From assembly GCA_021324015.1 (NCBI GenBank), contig JAJPJX010000036.1:1-64000 (forward strand): a stretch of DNA of 64,000 nucleotides, given 5' to 3'. Positions within the stretch are counted from its first letter, which is position 1, and the number at the start of each line of letters is the position of its first letter. The notes under the pieces are model-generated. The model had not been told where the DNA came from, did not search any database, and saw nothing but the letters and a program-made list of their open reading frames with translations. The position numbers and the translations under genes are program-made. This document shows, one piece after another, positions 26,795-35,783 of the stretch. Source of the stretch: Solibacteraceae bacterium (lineage in GTDB: Bacteria; Acidobacteriota; Terriglobia; Bryobacterales; Bryobacteraceae).

Positions 26795-29700
26795 ATGCCA
26801 GGAAAAAAACCGCGGTGTCTTCTGTCCCTCCTATTTTGTTTCGCGGCGGCGCCCCTGTTTTCGCAGACCTTGGATACGGGAGTTCTGGGGAACGTCACCG
26901 ACCCCAGCGGCGCTTCCATCAGCGGAGCCACTGTCAACGTCAGCAGCCAGGCGACCGGCGTCACCCGCACGGTCAGAACCAGCGCCGACGGAAAATACGA
27001 GATGCGCTACCTGGTGCCGGGCGAGTATGCCGTCGAGGTGCAGGCCTCGGGCTTCCGCACCGAGCGCCGCACCGGCGTGGTCATCCAGATCAACCAGCAG
27101 GCCCGCCTGGATTTCGCCATGCAGGTCGGTGAGGTGCAGCAGACCGTGGAGATCACCGCCGCCTCCCCCTTGCTGCAGACCGAAAACGCCACGCTGGGCG
27201 AGGTCGTGGCCAGCGAGCGCATCGTGAATCTGCCGCTGAACGGCCGCAGTTTCGTGCAGCTTTCCGTGCTCACGCCCGGCGTGCGCGTCTACGAGCCTTC
27301 GCAGTTCACCTCCAGCACCGATGGCTCGCGCATTATCGCCAACGGCGCGCGGGATGCCTGGATGCAGGTCAATATCGACGGCATCACCATGGTCAACAAC
27401 CGCAGCAACTACGTGACCATGTATCCCATTATCGACGCGCTCCAGGAATTCAAGGTGCAAAGCGGGAATTATTCGGCCGAATACGGCGGCAATGCGGGCG
27501 CCAACACCAACCTGCAACTCCGCTCCGGGAGCAATCAATTTCACGGCAGCGCGTACGAATTTCTGCGCAACGACAAGCTGGACGCGCGCGGTTATTTCCG
27601 TCCCGCGCCCTTCCCCAAGGACGTGCTGCGGCGCAACCAGTTCGGCGCGGTCTTCTCGGGTCCCCTCCGCAAGGACAAAACCTTCTTCATGATGGGTTAT
27701 GAAGGCACGCGCGCGGTCAGCGAAAGCGCCGCCACCAACATCGTGCTCACGCCGGCCCAGCGCGCGGGGGATTTTTCCGCCGCCTCGGCGCCGGTGATTG
27801 ATCCTCTCAACGGGCAGCCGTTCCCCGGCAATATCATCCCCCAGAACCGCCTGAACCCCGTCTCCGTGAACCTGGCCAACAGCTACCTGCCTCTGCCGAA
27901 CACTTCCGGGACGGTCAATTACTCCGGGGTCACCCAGGGCCGCCTGGGCACGGACCAGGGGCTTGTCCGCATCGACCAGTACTTCAGCGACAAGGACCAG
28001 GTTTTCGTGCACTACATCCGCTCACGCCGCGACTTCCCGAATTACGAGCTGAACCCCAATTTCTATTTCAACGGCACCTACCCCAACAGCAGTTTTTCCG
28101 CGCAACACGTGCATACCTTCAGCCCTTCGCTGCTGAATGAGGTGCGCTTCGGATTCAACCTCGCGAACGTGTCCGTGTTGAGCCCCCGGGCGGGCAGCAA
28201 CTTCACCATCGACTCCCTGGGAATTCACGGGCTCAACGTGGGCGGGCCGAGCGGGCGGCCGTTGCGCGCCGATGAGCAGGGCTTTCCCGTCATCGGCATT
28301 AGCGGCTACATGGGCATGGGCGACGATCAGGCTGCCTCCAACCTGGATAACAGCCGCACCTTCCAGTGGGTGGACAACCTGAGCTGGATCCGGGGCGCGC
28401 ACTCCCTGAAAATCGGCGGCGACGTGCGCCGGCTCATGGACGATGCCACCACTAACAACTGGCCCTTCGGCAACATGGCTTTCACCGGCGACATCACGGG
28501 GAACTCCGCCGCGGACTACATGCTGGGCTTTCCGCGGACGACGCTGACGCCGGAAGGCGTGCCTATCTCGAAGATCCGGCAGTGGCGGGTTGGGGCGTAC
28601 ATTCAGGACGACTGGAAGGCGACTTCGACCCTCACTCTGAACCTGGGCCTGCGCTATGACTTCTTCGGGCAGCCCCACGAAATCAATGCCGTGACGCGCA
28701 CCCTGCGCTTCGACCTGGACCCCAAGGGACCGGTGCTGTGGCCCCCGCCCGGGCAGGTGGCCGACATCTACCTGAACGAGTACAAGTACTTCAGCCCGCG
28801 CTTCGGCTTCGCGTGGCGCCTCCCGCACGAAATGGTGGTGCGCGGGGGCTACGGGGTCTTCTACTCCGCGGCGCAGTTCGACAACACCAACATCCTGCAG
28901 TTGAACCCGCCCACGGCCGGCAGCCTCACCGTGATCAACCCGGTCACCAACCCCGTGGCTACGATCGAATATCCCGTGCCGGCCGCGCTTTATCCCACCA
29001 ACCCCATCTTTAACGTGGTGAGCGTGCCGCCGGACCGCAAGCGGCACAACGCGTACATGCAGAACTTCAACCTCCAGTTGTCCCGCCAGTTGACCCAGAA
29101 CGACGTGCTGGAAGCCGGCTGGGTGGGCAGCAAGGGCACGCACGTGGATACCAGCCTCCAGAACTTCAACCAGCCGGATCCCGGCCCCGGAAACATTCAG
29201 GACCGGCGGCCGTATCCGCAATACGCGCGCATCCGCATGATCGCGCCCGATACCAACACCATCTACCATTCCTTCCAGACGCGCTACGAGCATCGCTTCT
29301 CCCACGGTTTGAGCCTGTCGGCCGCCTACACCTGGTCGCACCTCATCGATGACGCCGGCGAAACCATCAATGCCGGCGGATGCAACTGCCAGAATCCGCG
29401 CAACCGCGGGAAGGCGGAGCGGGCCAGTTCCGTCCTCGACCAGCGGCACCGCATGGTGATCGGCTATGTCTGGGAACTGCCCTTCGCCAAGAACCTCAAG
29501 GGCGGGCCAGGCGCGGTGTTGGGCGGCTGGCAGTTGGGCGGCATTGTGACTTTCGCCAGCGGCTTCCCCTTCAACATCACGCAAAGCGGCGACTCGCAGA
29601 ACAACGACGGCTTGTGGGAGCGGCCCGACCTTACCGGCCAGAGCGTCGCAGCCGCCAACCAGACGCCCAACGTCTGGTTCAACACCGCCGCCTTCGCGCG

Positions 29701-29965
29701 CTCCGTGCTGCACTACGGCAACTCACCGCGTAACCCCGTAGTTGGCCCGGGGACCGATACCTGGGACCTGTCCGCCTCCAAGGCGTTCAAGATGCCCTAC
29801 CACGAAGGCCACCAACTCCTCTTCCGCAGCGAATTCTTCAACGCCTTCAATTCGCCGCAATTCGGCAAGCCCGGAAGCGCCCTCGGCACCGGCACCTTCG
29901 GCCGCATCACCAGCACGGCGCTGGCGAACCGGCAGATCCAGTTTGCGCTGAAGTATATGTTCTGA
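26795..29965 (+). CDS. TonB-dependent receptor with carboxypeptidase-regulatory-like N-domain
   Basis: This is the second large outer-membrane receptor of the window, 1056 residues. It has a Sec signal peptide (about 1-24, ending FSQ), a CarboxypepD_reg-like beta-sandwich at about 28-110 (GNVTDPSGASISGATVNV) and a plug region around 120-230 containing NLPLNGRSFVQLSVLTPGV. A long barrel ends in phenylalanine (KYMF). It is the same family as the receptor at 10200 but clearly diverged, so it is probably a paralogue with another ligand. No SusD-like partner is encoded nearby, which is normal for this acidobacterial class. An amidohydrolase-like gene converges on it 25 nt downstream. Confidence 0.85.
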   Translation: MPGKKPRCLLSLLFCFAAAPLFSQTLDTGVLGNVTDPSGASISGATVNVSSQATGVTRTVRTSADGKYEMRYLVPGEYAVEVQASGFRTERRTGVVIQINQQARLDFAMQVGEVQQTVEITAASPLLQTENATLGEVVASERIVNLPLNGRSFVQLSVLTPGVRVYEPSQFTSSTDGSRIIANGARDAWMQVNIDGITMVNNRSNYVTMYPIIDALQEFKVQSGNYSAEYGGNAGANTNLQLRSGSNQFHGSAYEFLRNDKLDARGYFRPAPFPKDVLRRNQFGAVFSGPLRKDKTFFMMGYEGTRAVSESAATNIVLTPAQRAGDFSAASAPVIDPLNGQPFPGNIIPQNRLNPVSVNLANSYLPLPNTSGTVNYSGVTQGRLGTDQGLVRIDQYFSDKDQVFVHYIRSRRDFPNYELNPNFYFNGTYPNSSFSAQHVHTFSPSLLNEVRFGFNLANVSVLSPRAGSNFTIDSLGIHGLNVGGPSGRPLRADEQGFPVIGISGYMGMGDDQAASNLDNSRTFQWVDNLSWIRGAHSLKIGGDVRRLMDDATTNNWPFGNMAFTGDITGNSAADYMLGFPRTTLTPEGVPISKIRQWRVGAYIQDDWKATSTLTLNLGLRYDFFGQPHEINAVTRTLRFDLDPKGPVLWPPPGQVADIYLNEYKYFSPRFGFAWRLPHEMVVRGGYGVFYSAAQFDNTNILQLNPPTAGSLTVINPVTNPVATIEYPVPAALYPTNPIFNVVSVPPDRKRHNAYMQNFNLQLSRQLTQNDVLEAGWVGSKGTHVDTSLQNFNQPDPGPGNIQDRRPYPQYARIRMIAPDTNTIYHSFQTRYEHRFSHGLSLSAAYTWSHLIDDAGETINAGGCNCQNPRNRGKAERASSVLDQRHRMVIGYVWELPFAKNLKGGPGAVLGGWQLGGIVTFASGFPFNITQSGDSQNNDGLWERPDLTGQSVAAANQTPNVWFNTAAFARSVLHYGNSPRNPVVGPGTDTWDLSASKAFKMPYHEGHQLLFRSEFFNAFNSPQFGKPGSALGTGTFGRITSTALANRQIQFALKYMF

Positions 29966-29990
29966 GGGCGGGGGGGCGTGTCCGGCGAAT

Positions 29991-30890
29991 CTACTGTGCC
30001 GCCTCCGTCAGTCCCAGCAGGCGGGCCGGATTCGTCTTGGCCATGCGGGAGATCTCCTGGCCGCTAAACCCCTGTTGGCGCAGGGCCGCGAAAAAGGCCA
30101 ACAGGCCATCGGGATGCAGGGGGTTGCCCGCCTGGCCCAGGTCGCTCGAGAGGATGCAGTGCTCCGGGCCTACGGCGCGCAGGGCGGCGGCGTACTCCCG
30201 GATGTCGAACGCCTTGTTCGGTCCGATGAGCGCGTTGTACACGAATTCCAGGTAGGCCCCCAGGGAGGCTGCCTCCCGCATCTGCGCCACGCTCATCTTC
30301 ACCGGGGGGAGCATGGCGTGGGTCACCACAATGCTCCGGATACCGGCAGCCCGGCCCGCGCGGATCAGCAGCAGGTCCTCTTCCGGGGAAGAGTGTCCGG
30401 TCGCCAGCACCAGACGGTTCCGGGCAATCAGCGCCAGCACCTCCTGCACTTCGGGTAGCAGCCGCCCGTCGCGGGAAACCGGGACGTACGGGCGGTTTTC
30501 GCGGGAGTAGCGCACCTGGTTTTCGGCGTCGAAGGTGGGCATCCAGACCACCCGGCCCCAGCCGCCTTTGACTCGGGTCATGCGCTCCACCGCCGCGGGA
30601 TTCACCCCGCCCACGCTGCGGTTCAGGGCGATGCCCCCGAAGATCTCGATCCCGGGGACCTCCTTGCGCACCAGGTAGGCCGCGGAGGCCGTGGGTTCGT
30701 AATGGTTCTTCAACACCAGGCCGCGCATGCCGCGCTCCTTCGCCAGCCGCGCGATGTCGATCACGTCGATGGACCGCGGCATGCTGTCCGGGTCCGCGTG
30801 GACATGGATATCGACTACGCCCGCAAGCGTTTGCGCGCCGGCCGGCAGCCCGGCGGCCAGCATCCAATACAGCAGGAAAGGCTTTCGCAT
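29991..30890 (-). CDS. Exported amidohydrolase-like (DUF6282-type) protein
   Basis: About 299 residues with a Sec signal peptide (MRKPFLLYWMLAAGLPAGAQ). The mature N-terminus carries a metal-binding DIHVHADPD motif typical of the amidohydrolase/PHP superfamily. Further likely ligands are H in KNHYEP, TGHSSPEED, VTHAM and the late SSDLG. It resembles proteins annotated DUF6282, with a TIM-barrel metal-dependent hydrolase fold and unknown reaction. The start at 30890 was preferred over upstream ATGs because a signal peptide then begins directly; an alternative start at 30899 cannot be excluded. It is convergent with the receptor gene and divergent from the GAF-ANTAR gene. Confidence 0.65.
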   Translation of the reverse strand: MRKPFLLYWMLAAGLPAGAQTLAGVVDIHVHADPDSMPRSIDVIDIARLAKERGMRGLVLKNHYEPTASAAYLVRKEVPGIEIFGGIALNRSVGGVNPAAVERMTRVKGGWGRVVWMPTFDAENQVRYSRENRPYVPVSRDGRLLPEVQEVLALIARNRLVLATGHSSPEEDLLLIRAGRAAGIRSIVVTHAMLPPVKMSVAQMREAASLGAYLEFVYNALIGPNKAFDIREYAAALRAVGPEHCILSSDLGQAGNPLHPDGLLAFFAALRQQGFSGQEISRMAKTNPARLLGLTEAAQ

Positions 30891-31089
30891 GCCCCTCATC
30901 TTACTGTGCGCCAGCCCTCGCAAGCCCAATGCCCTCGATAAGAATTTTGGATTGGACTGCCCGAAAGGCATGCCTCTACACTAGCCTTTAGTAGCTTTCC
31001 TCGAATCCAGAATCGGCTCTGAAACCATGCCGGCGCGCGTGCCACGTTCGCACCAGAGGATCTTACAACCAGATCAAGGGAGGATCGGA

Positions 31090-32328
31090 ATGAACGGGCA
31101 GATGGTAGAGACGCCGGAAGCAGTCTCCATGGCGATGGGATCGCAGGTCGCCGTGTTGCACCACATCAGCAGTGTGGCCAGTTCCAATCTCGGCTTGGAC
31201 AAAATCCTCCAGGAACTGATCGGCCTGGCGGTGGAAGCCACCAACTGCGACGCGTGCCTGGTCTACCTGGTCGAGCACGCCACCAACGAAGTGGTGCTGC
31301 GCGCCTCGCAACTGCCGCACGCGGCGGAAATCGGCCACATCCGCCTCAAGATGGGGGAGGGCATCACCGGCTGGGTGGCCCAGCACAAGTCCGTCGTGGC
31401 GCTTGCCGCCAACGCCGCCCTGGACAGCCGGTTCAAAGCCTTTCAGGCACTGCCGGAAGACACCTACGAAGCCTTCCTTTCCGTGCCCCTGATCAACGAC
31501 GGCGAGTTGATCGGCGTCATTAACGCGCATCACCGCGCGCCGCATGCCCACACGCCCGAGCAGGTGGCCCTGGTCAGTTTCATCGGCGAGCAGTTGGGCG
31601 GCGTGATCGCCCGCGTGCGCCTGGCCGAGCGCTCCCACCGGGCTATGCAGCGCATGAAGACGCTGGCCGAAATGGCGCACGCCATCTCCGCGGAAAGCTA
31701 CCTGGACCGCATCCTGCAAGCCATTGCCGAGATGGTGGCCGAAACCCTGGATTCCCCAGTGGTCTCGCTCATGCTGGTCAACGAGGACCGCCGCGAATTG
31801 CTGATCTCGGCCGCGCGCTGCTCCTCGCCCGAATATCTGAGCAAAGGCCCGCTGAAAATAGAGGACTCTCTCATCGGCCGCGTGGTGCGCGAGGGACAGC
31901 CCCTGATGGTTTCCAATGTGCTCGAGGAGAAGCAATACCGGTATCCCGAACTGGCGCGCAAAACGGGCCTGGTCTCCCTGCTTTCCGTGCCCCTGCTCAC
32001 GCGGGACAAGGTGATCGGGACCATCAACATCTACACCGCCACCCAGCGGGTGTTCTCGGATGATGAAATCGGCTTTGTGCGCGCGGTGGCGGGCCAGGCG
32101 GCCATTGCCATCGAAAACGCCCGCCTGATGTCCGAGACCCTGGAGATGAAACGCGCGCTCGAAGAGCGCAAGCTCGTTGAGCGCGCCAAAGGTATCCTCC
32201 AGCACAAGTACAACCTGACCGAGGAGCAGGCCTACCTGCGCCTGCGCAACGAGAGCCGCCGGCTGCGCCGCCCCATGCGGGACCTGGCCGAGGCCATCAT
32301 TCTGGCCGAAGACGTCCGGCCCTCCTGA
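31090..32328 (+). CDS. GAF-GAF-ANTAR sensor and putative RNA-binding antiterminator
   Basis: Cytoplasmic signalling protein of 412 residues. There are two GAF domains (about 20-170 and 190-340; the second contains GRVVREGQPLMVSNV and GTINIYT). A C-terminal ANTAR domain (about 350-405) has the conserved KLVERAKGILQHKYNLTEEQ and ARL-type helices. GAF domains bind small molecules, and ANTAR domains bind paired hexaloop RNA hairpins to prevent transcription termination. It may therefore link a ligand to antitermination of genes elsewhere. The start at 31090 has a strong ribosome binding site (AGGGAGGA). No histidine kinase partner and no obvious dual-hairpin target were found beside it. The efp gene follows 57 nt downstream with its own promoter. 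Confidence 0.85.
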   Translation: MNGQMVETPEAVSMAMGSQVAVLHHISSVASSNLGLDKILQELIGLAVEATNCDACLVYLVEHATNEVVLRASQLPHAAEIGHIRLKMGEGITGWVAQHKSVVALAANAALDSRFKAFQALPEDTYEAFLSVPLINDGELIGVINAHHRAPHAHTPEQVALVSFIGEQLGGVIARVRLAERSHRAMQRMKTLAEMAHAISAESYLDRILQAIAEMVAETLDSPVVSLMLVNEDRRELLISAARCSSPEYLSKGPLKIEDSLIGRVVREGQPLMVSNVLEEKQYRYPELARKTGLVSLLSVPLLTRDKVIGTINIYTATQRVFSDDEIGFVRAVAGQAAIAIENARLMSETLEMKRALEERKLVERAKGILQHKYNLTEEQAYLRLRNESRRLRRPMRDLAEAIILAEDVRPS

Positions 32329-32338
32329 AGGGGGGACC

Positions 32339-32376
32339 TACCGCCGCTTGGAACCGCCCGCCGGCGGCGGTATAGT
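32339..32376 (+). promoter_or_regulatory. efp promoter framed by an inverted repeat
   Basis: TTGGAA (32348-32353) and TATAGT (32371-32376) are separated by exactly 17 nt, which gives a good housekeeping promoter. A perfect 9-bp inverted repeat, TACCGCCGC (32339-32347) and GCGGCGGTA (32364-32372), flanks the -35 and overlaps the -10. The predicted start is about 3 nt before the ATG at 32386. The repeat could be an operator or the terminator hairpin of the upstream gene. Confidence 0.55.
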
Positions 32377-32385
32377 AAGGTCGCC

Positions 32386-32958
32386 ATGGTTTCCGCATCG
32401 CAACTGCGTGGCGGGATGGCGATCCGCTACGAAGGCCAGACCTACAAGGTGATTACCGCCGAGTATCACCCTGGCCAGGGCAAGATGGGCGGCGTAACGC
32501 ACGCCTCCCTGAAAAACCTTTCCACCGGCACCGTTTGGGAGCACAGTTTCCGCGCCGATCTGAAAATCGAAGACCTGCCCGTGGAAAAGCAGAACCTGGA
32601 GTTCCTCTACTCCGACGCCGACAACTGTTGTCTCATGGATCCCCAGACCTACGAGCAGGTGGAGATCCCCACGGCGGCCATCGGGGAGCAGGCCAAGTTC
32701 CTCCAGCCGCAGATGCAGATCCCGGTGGAGTTCGTGGAGGGCCGTCCGGTGAGCGTAGACTTTCCGGAGATCATCGAAGTGCGTGTGGCCGAGACCGCGC
32801 CGCCCCAGCATCAGCAGCAGGACAGCACGCGGAAACCCGCCACCCTGGAAAACGGCGTGCAAATCATGGTGCCGCAGTTCATCAAAACGGGCGAAATCAT
32901 CCGCCTGGATCTCCAGACGTTGCGCTACGTGGACCGCGCCAAGCCGGCCGCGCGTTAG
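32386..32958 (+). CDS. efp: Elongation factor P (divergent loop)
   Basis: Elongation factor P, 190 residues, binds next to the P-site tRNA and relieves ribosome stalling at polyproline stretches. The three beta-barrel domains are recognisable, ending in KPATLENGVQIMVPQFIKTG and YVDR. The tip of domain I reads HPGQGKMGG, so the position that usually holds a modified Lys or Arg (PG-K/R-G) is Gln31. The nearest lysine is K33. The factor is thus not a substrate for the usual lysylation or rhamnosylation at that site. It has its own promoter and a very short or absent leader, although AAGG at 32377-32380 could act as a weak ribosome binding site. No modification enzyme gene is adjacent. Confidence 0.9.
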   Translation: MVSASQLRGGMAIRYEGQTYKVITAEYHPGQGKMGGVTHASLKNLSTGTVWEHSFRADLKIEDLPVEKQNLEFLYSDADNCCLMDPQTYEQVEIPTAAIGEQAKFLQPQMQIPVEFVEGRPVSVDFPEIIEVRVAETAPPQHQQQDSTRKPATLENGVQIMVPQFIKTGEIIRLDLQTLRYVDRAKPAAR

Positions 32959-32962
32959 CTTT

Positions 32963-33943
32963 CTACGGGAGCTCGATGGCGATAATCCGCTTGGGCACCT
33001 TGCCGACTTTGATGCGCGCCAGTTCCCGCCGCGAGGCCACATCGATCGCCGATACGGCATCCGAGCCCGCGTCGGAGACGAAGCAGCGTTTCCCGTCCGG
33101 GGTGAAGGTCAGCCAGTCCGGGCCCCGGCCTACCGGGACGCTCCCGAGCAGTTTCAGATCGGGCAGGGAAAACACCGACACGGCGTTGTTCAGGAGGCTC
33201 GTGACCCACAGTTCCCGGCCGTCCGGGGTGATGCCTATCCCATGGGAAAACGTGTGCGGGATCAGCGGCTTGGCGTCCGGCGGAGCGGGCGGCAGGAGCA
33301 CCTTGTCCACGGTCTTGCGGGACGCCCAGCCGATCACCTCGAAGCCGTGCAGATCGCTGAGCTGCACGAACAACCTCCGGATCTCGCCTCCCGGCGCGGC
33401 ATCGATGGCCAGCGGCCGCGGCACCCCGTCCAGGGGGATATCGAACTCCGGCGCCTCGCTGCGCGTGCTGATCACCGTGAGCTTGTTTTCTCCCATGGAG
33501 GTGGCGATCATGTGCCGCCCATCCGGCGTGCAATAAACGTTGTGCGGATTTCTGCCCACGGGGATGCGCTTCTCACGTTCCAGCGACCGCGTGTCCACCA
33601 CATCCACCCACGCCTCTTCCCGGATGCAGACGTACACCCGCCGCCCGTCCGGCGTGATGGCCACGTTGTTGGGCCGCTTGCCGATCGGCACCCGCCGCAC
33701 AATCCGCCCGGACTCCCGCTCCACCACGTCCAGCACGTCTTCGGTCTCGCTGCTCACGTAGAAGCGCTTCCTGTCCGGGGAAGGCACAATGCCGTGGGGG
33801 TTGTGGGATACTTTCAGCTCTCCGACGGCCTGGTCCTTCTCGGCGTCGATCACCGTGATGTTGTTCCCCGCGCTGTTGGCGACGTAGACCCGCACCGTGC
33901 CCGCCATCAGCGGCACCGCCAGCAAAATAACCAGTGGCTTCAT
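32963..33943 (-). CDS. Secreted YVTN-type beta-propeller protein
   Basis: A 326-residue exported protein with a short Sec signal peptide (about 1-15). The rest is built of repeats of the type VG-x-x-P-x-x-V-x-x-TPDG-x-x-x-YV, for example PNNVAITPDGRRVYV, PHNVYCTPDGRHM and PDWLTFTPDGKRCFV, about seven blades. This is the YVTN/cytochrome-D1-like beta-propeller family. Such proteins bind ligands or other proteins at the cell surface or in the periplasm; the partner is not known. Purine-rich AGGAGG lies upstream of the ATG. It is convergent with efp (4 nt between stops), so no independent terminator fits there. Confidence 0.75.
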   Translation of the reverse strand: MKPLVILLAVPLMAGTVRVYVANSAGNNITVIDAEKDQAVGELKVSHNPHGIVPSPDRKRFYVSSETEDVLDVVERESGRIVRRVPIGKRPNNVAITPDGRRVYVCIREEAWVDVVDTRSLEREKRIPVGRNPHNVYCTPDGRHMIATSMGENKLTVISTRSEAPEFDIPLDGVPRPLAIDAAPGGEIRRLFVQLSDLHGFEVIGWASRKTVDKVLLPPAPPDAKPLIPHTFSHGIGITPDGRELWVTSLLNNAVSVFSLPDLKLLGSVPVGRGPDWLTFTPDGKRCFVSDAGSDAVSAIDVASRRELARIKVGKVPKRIIAIELP

Positions 33944-34079
33944 CTCCCGGCTAGCCTCCTGCTTCCGTGGTAAAATCAGTGTACAGTAATCGGAATGAAA
34001 GCATCACTCTTCCGAAGGGCCTGGTTCCCGGCAGTGGTCAGCAGGCTTTCATACCTTCCCGGTTCGCGTAGCGCTTCCC

Positions 34080-34736
34080 ATGCATTGGATGACCTGGTTG
34101 GTGTCTCTCGGCTTGATCGGCACCACCACAACGACGATCTCGTTTGATTCCGCGGCCCTAGGCCGCATGCCCGCTGGCTGGTCGCCGGCCTCGGCGGTTC
34201 ACGGCGCGGCGCCGGAATGGCACGTAGTCAAGGACCCCACCGCTCCCAGCCCGCCTTACGTCATGGCCCCGGTTTCCGCCGATGCGGCGGGGCGCCGCAC
34301 GCCGCTGGCTGTCCTGGATCAATCGGATCTGCGCGATGGCGAGATCAGCGTGCGGTTCAAGGCCGTGGCCGGGAAGGAAGACCGCACCGCCGGCCTGGTC
34401 TGGCGCTACCGCGACCCGAATCACTACTACGTGGTCTGCGCCAACTCCCTGCACAACAACGTGGAAGTCTTCCTGGTGCGGGACGGCAAGCGCATCCCCC
34501 TCCTGCCCAAAGGCCGCCGGGGGGCGCAATACGGCGTGGAGCATCCGGTGCCCTCCAACGTGTGGGGCACCCTCAAGGTGGTGTTTCGCGGCCCTGTCTT
34601 CAGCGTGTATCTGAACCACCGCCGCATCATTCTGACCGAGGATCGCAACTACGGGGGGCCTGGCAAGGTGGGTCTTTGGACCGAGAACGACAGCGTCACC
34701 TACTTCGACGACTTCCAGGTGCTGAAGCGCTCCTGA
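34080..34736 (+). CDS. Secreted concanavalin-like domain protein (DUF1080/LamG type)
   Basis: A 218-residue protein with a short hydrophobic signal segment at the start. The remainder is a jelly-roll beta sandwich of the DUF1080/laminin-G type, seen in DGEISVRFKAVAGKEDRTAGLVWRY, then NHYYVVCANSLHNNVEVF and VTYFDDFQV. DUF1080 proteins include 3-keto-disaccharide hydrolases acting after sugar C3-dehydrogenases, but many are simply carbohydrate-binding. No catalytic residue can be assigned here. It converges with the SurA-like gene with a single base between the stop codons. The start could also be the ATG at 34089. Confidence 0.6.
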   Translation: MHWMTWLVSLGLIGTTTTTISFDSAALGRMPAGWSPASAVHGAAPEWHVVKDPTAPSPPYVMAPVSADAAGRRTPLAVLDQSDLRDGEISVRFKAVAGKEDRTAGLVWRYRDPNHYYVVCANSLHNNVEVFLVRDGKRIPLLPKGRRGAQYGVEHPVPSNVWGTLKVVFRGPVFSVYLNHRRIILTEDRNYGGPGKVGLWTENDSVTYFDDFQVLKRS

Positions 34737-34737
34737 C

Positions 34738-35772
34738 CTACTTCGTTTTGCTGGCGTTGTCGAGCACGTTCTTGGCGAAATAATTGGCTACCTTCGCCTC
34801 GTTGCGCGCTACCTCGTAGTAGGCCGCCTTCAGGAGTTGATCCTTGCGGTTCAGCAGCGTCTCCCGGATGTTCTGCTGCACGCGCGGATCGGTCAGCTCG
34901 CGCTGCCCGGCAGGCTCCTTCGAGATGACCTTCAGGATGCGGTAGCCCTCCTGCGTGTGAATCACCGGGGAAACCCCGCCGGGCGGCAGGCTGGCCACCA
35001 GTTTCCGCAGTTCCGCGTTGGCCTTTTCCAGCGCGGACTCCGGGATGAAGCCCATGTCGCCCCCGTTGGCCGCCGTGTTCGGATCCTCCGAGTAGTTCTG
35101 CGCCAGCATGGTGAAATCCTCGCCCTGCTTCAGGCGCGCGGCGATGTCCTGGATCTTCTGCTTGGCCTCCGTGTCGTTCTGCGCTTTGCTGTTCTTCAGG
35201 TTATGCACGTTGGGATCCGGCAGGGGGGTCACCAGGATCTGCGCCATATGGATCTGCGGTTCAGCCAGGTTGAAGCTGGCCTTGTTCACCGTGTAAAAAT
35301 TCGCCACGTCGGCGTCGGTGATGGTGATGTGCGATGTGATTTCCTTGTTGATCAGTTTCTGGATGCTGAGCTCCTTGCGGATCTGCGACTTCAGGTCCTC
35401 CAGCGTCATCTTGCGGTTGGCCAGCACCCGGTCGAACTCCTCCTTGGTGTAGGGGGCCTTGAATTCGTTCAACTTCGTCTGCACGTCGGCGTCGCTGGCC
35501 AGGAGCCCCAGCTTCTCCGCACGCTGGAGCATGATTTCGCTGTCGATCATGTTCCGCAGCAGTTCCAGCTTCTGCATCATCACCTGGTCCTCGCTGGACC
35601 CTTCCTGGCTGGCCGGGAACTGGGAGTTGTACGTCTTCTCCAGCTCCGTCGTAGTGATGCTGCGATTGTTGACCATGGCGGCCACGTTCGCGGGCGGCGT
35701 GCGTTTGCAGCCGGTGAGTGGCCCAAGCAGCAGTGCCGCGCAGGCGCAAAGAGGCAATAAGTCCAGCTTCAT
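34738..35772 (-). CDS. SurA/PrsA-like peptidyl-prolyl isomerase lipoprotein
   Basis: This protein of 344 residues is a parvulin-type foldase. The signal peptide ends in the lipobox PLTGC (Cys about residue 22). A SurA-like N-terminal helical region follows (NNRSITTTELEKTYNSQFP). The rotamase domain starts at about residue 175 (IHMAQILVTPLPD) and shows YSEDPNTAANGGDMGFIP and GYRILKVISKEP. It should act in the periplasm on outer-membrane protein precursors, which fits a genome with giant TonB-type receptors. The start at 35772 was chosen because it begins the signal peptide; a palindrome with a TACAAT box lies 13 nt upstream. It is divergent from the oxidoreductase gene. Confidence 0.85.
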   Translation of the reverse strand: MKLDLLPLCACAALLLGPLTGCKRTPPANVAAMVNNRSITTTELEKTYNSQFPASQEGSSEDQVMMQKLELLRNMIDSEIMLQRAEKLGLLASDADVQTKLNEFKAPYTKEEFDRVLANRKMTLEDLKSQIRKELSIQKLINKEITSHITITDADVANFYTVNKASFNLAEPQIHMAQILVTPLPDPNVHNLKNSKAQNDTEAKQKIQDIAARLKQGEDFTMLAQNYSEDPNTAANGGDMGFIPESALEKANAELRKLVASLPPGGVSPVIHTQEGYRILKVISKEPAGQRELTDPRVQQNIRETLLNRKDQLLKAAYYEVARNEAKVANYFAKNVLDNASKTK

Positions 35773-35783
35773 GACGGAAAAGA

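Noticed and set aside
32386-32958. The efp gene as a YeiP/EfpL paralogue rather than EF-P
   Set aside because: Overall similarity, domain I start and C-terminal motifs fit acidobacterial EF-P better. Only the loop residue is odd.
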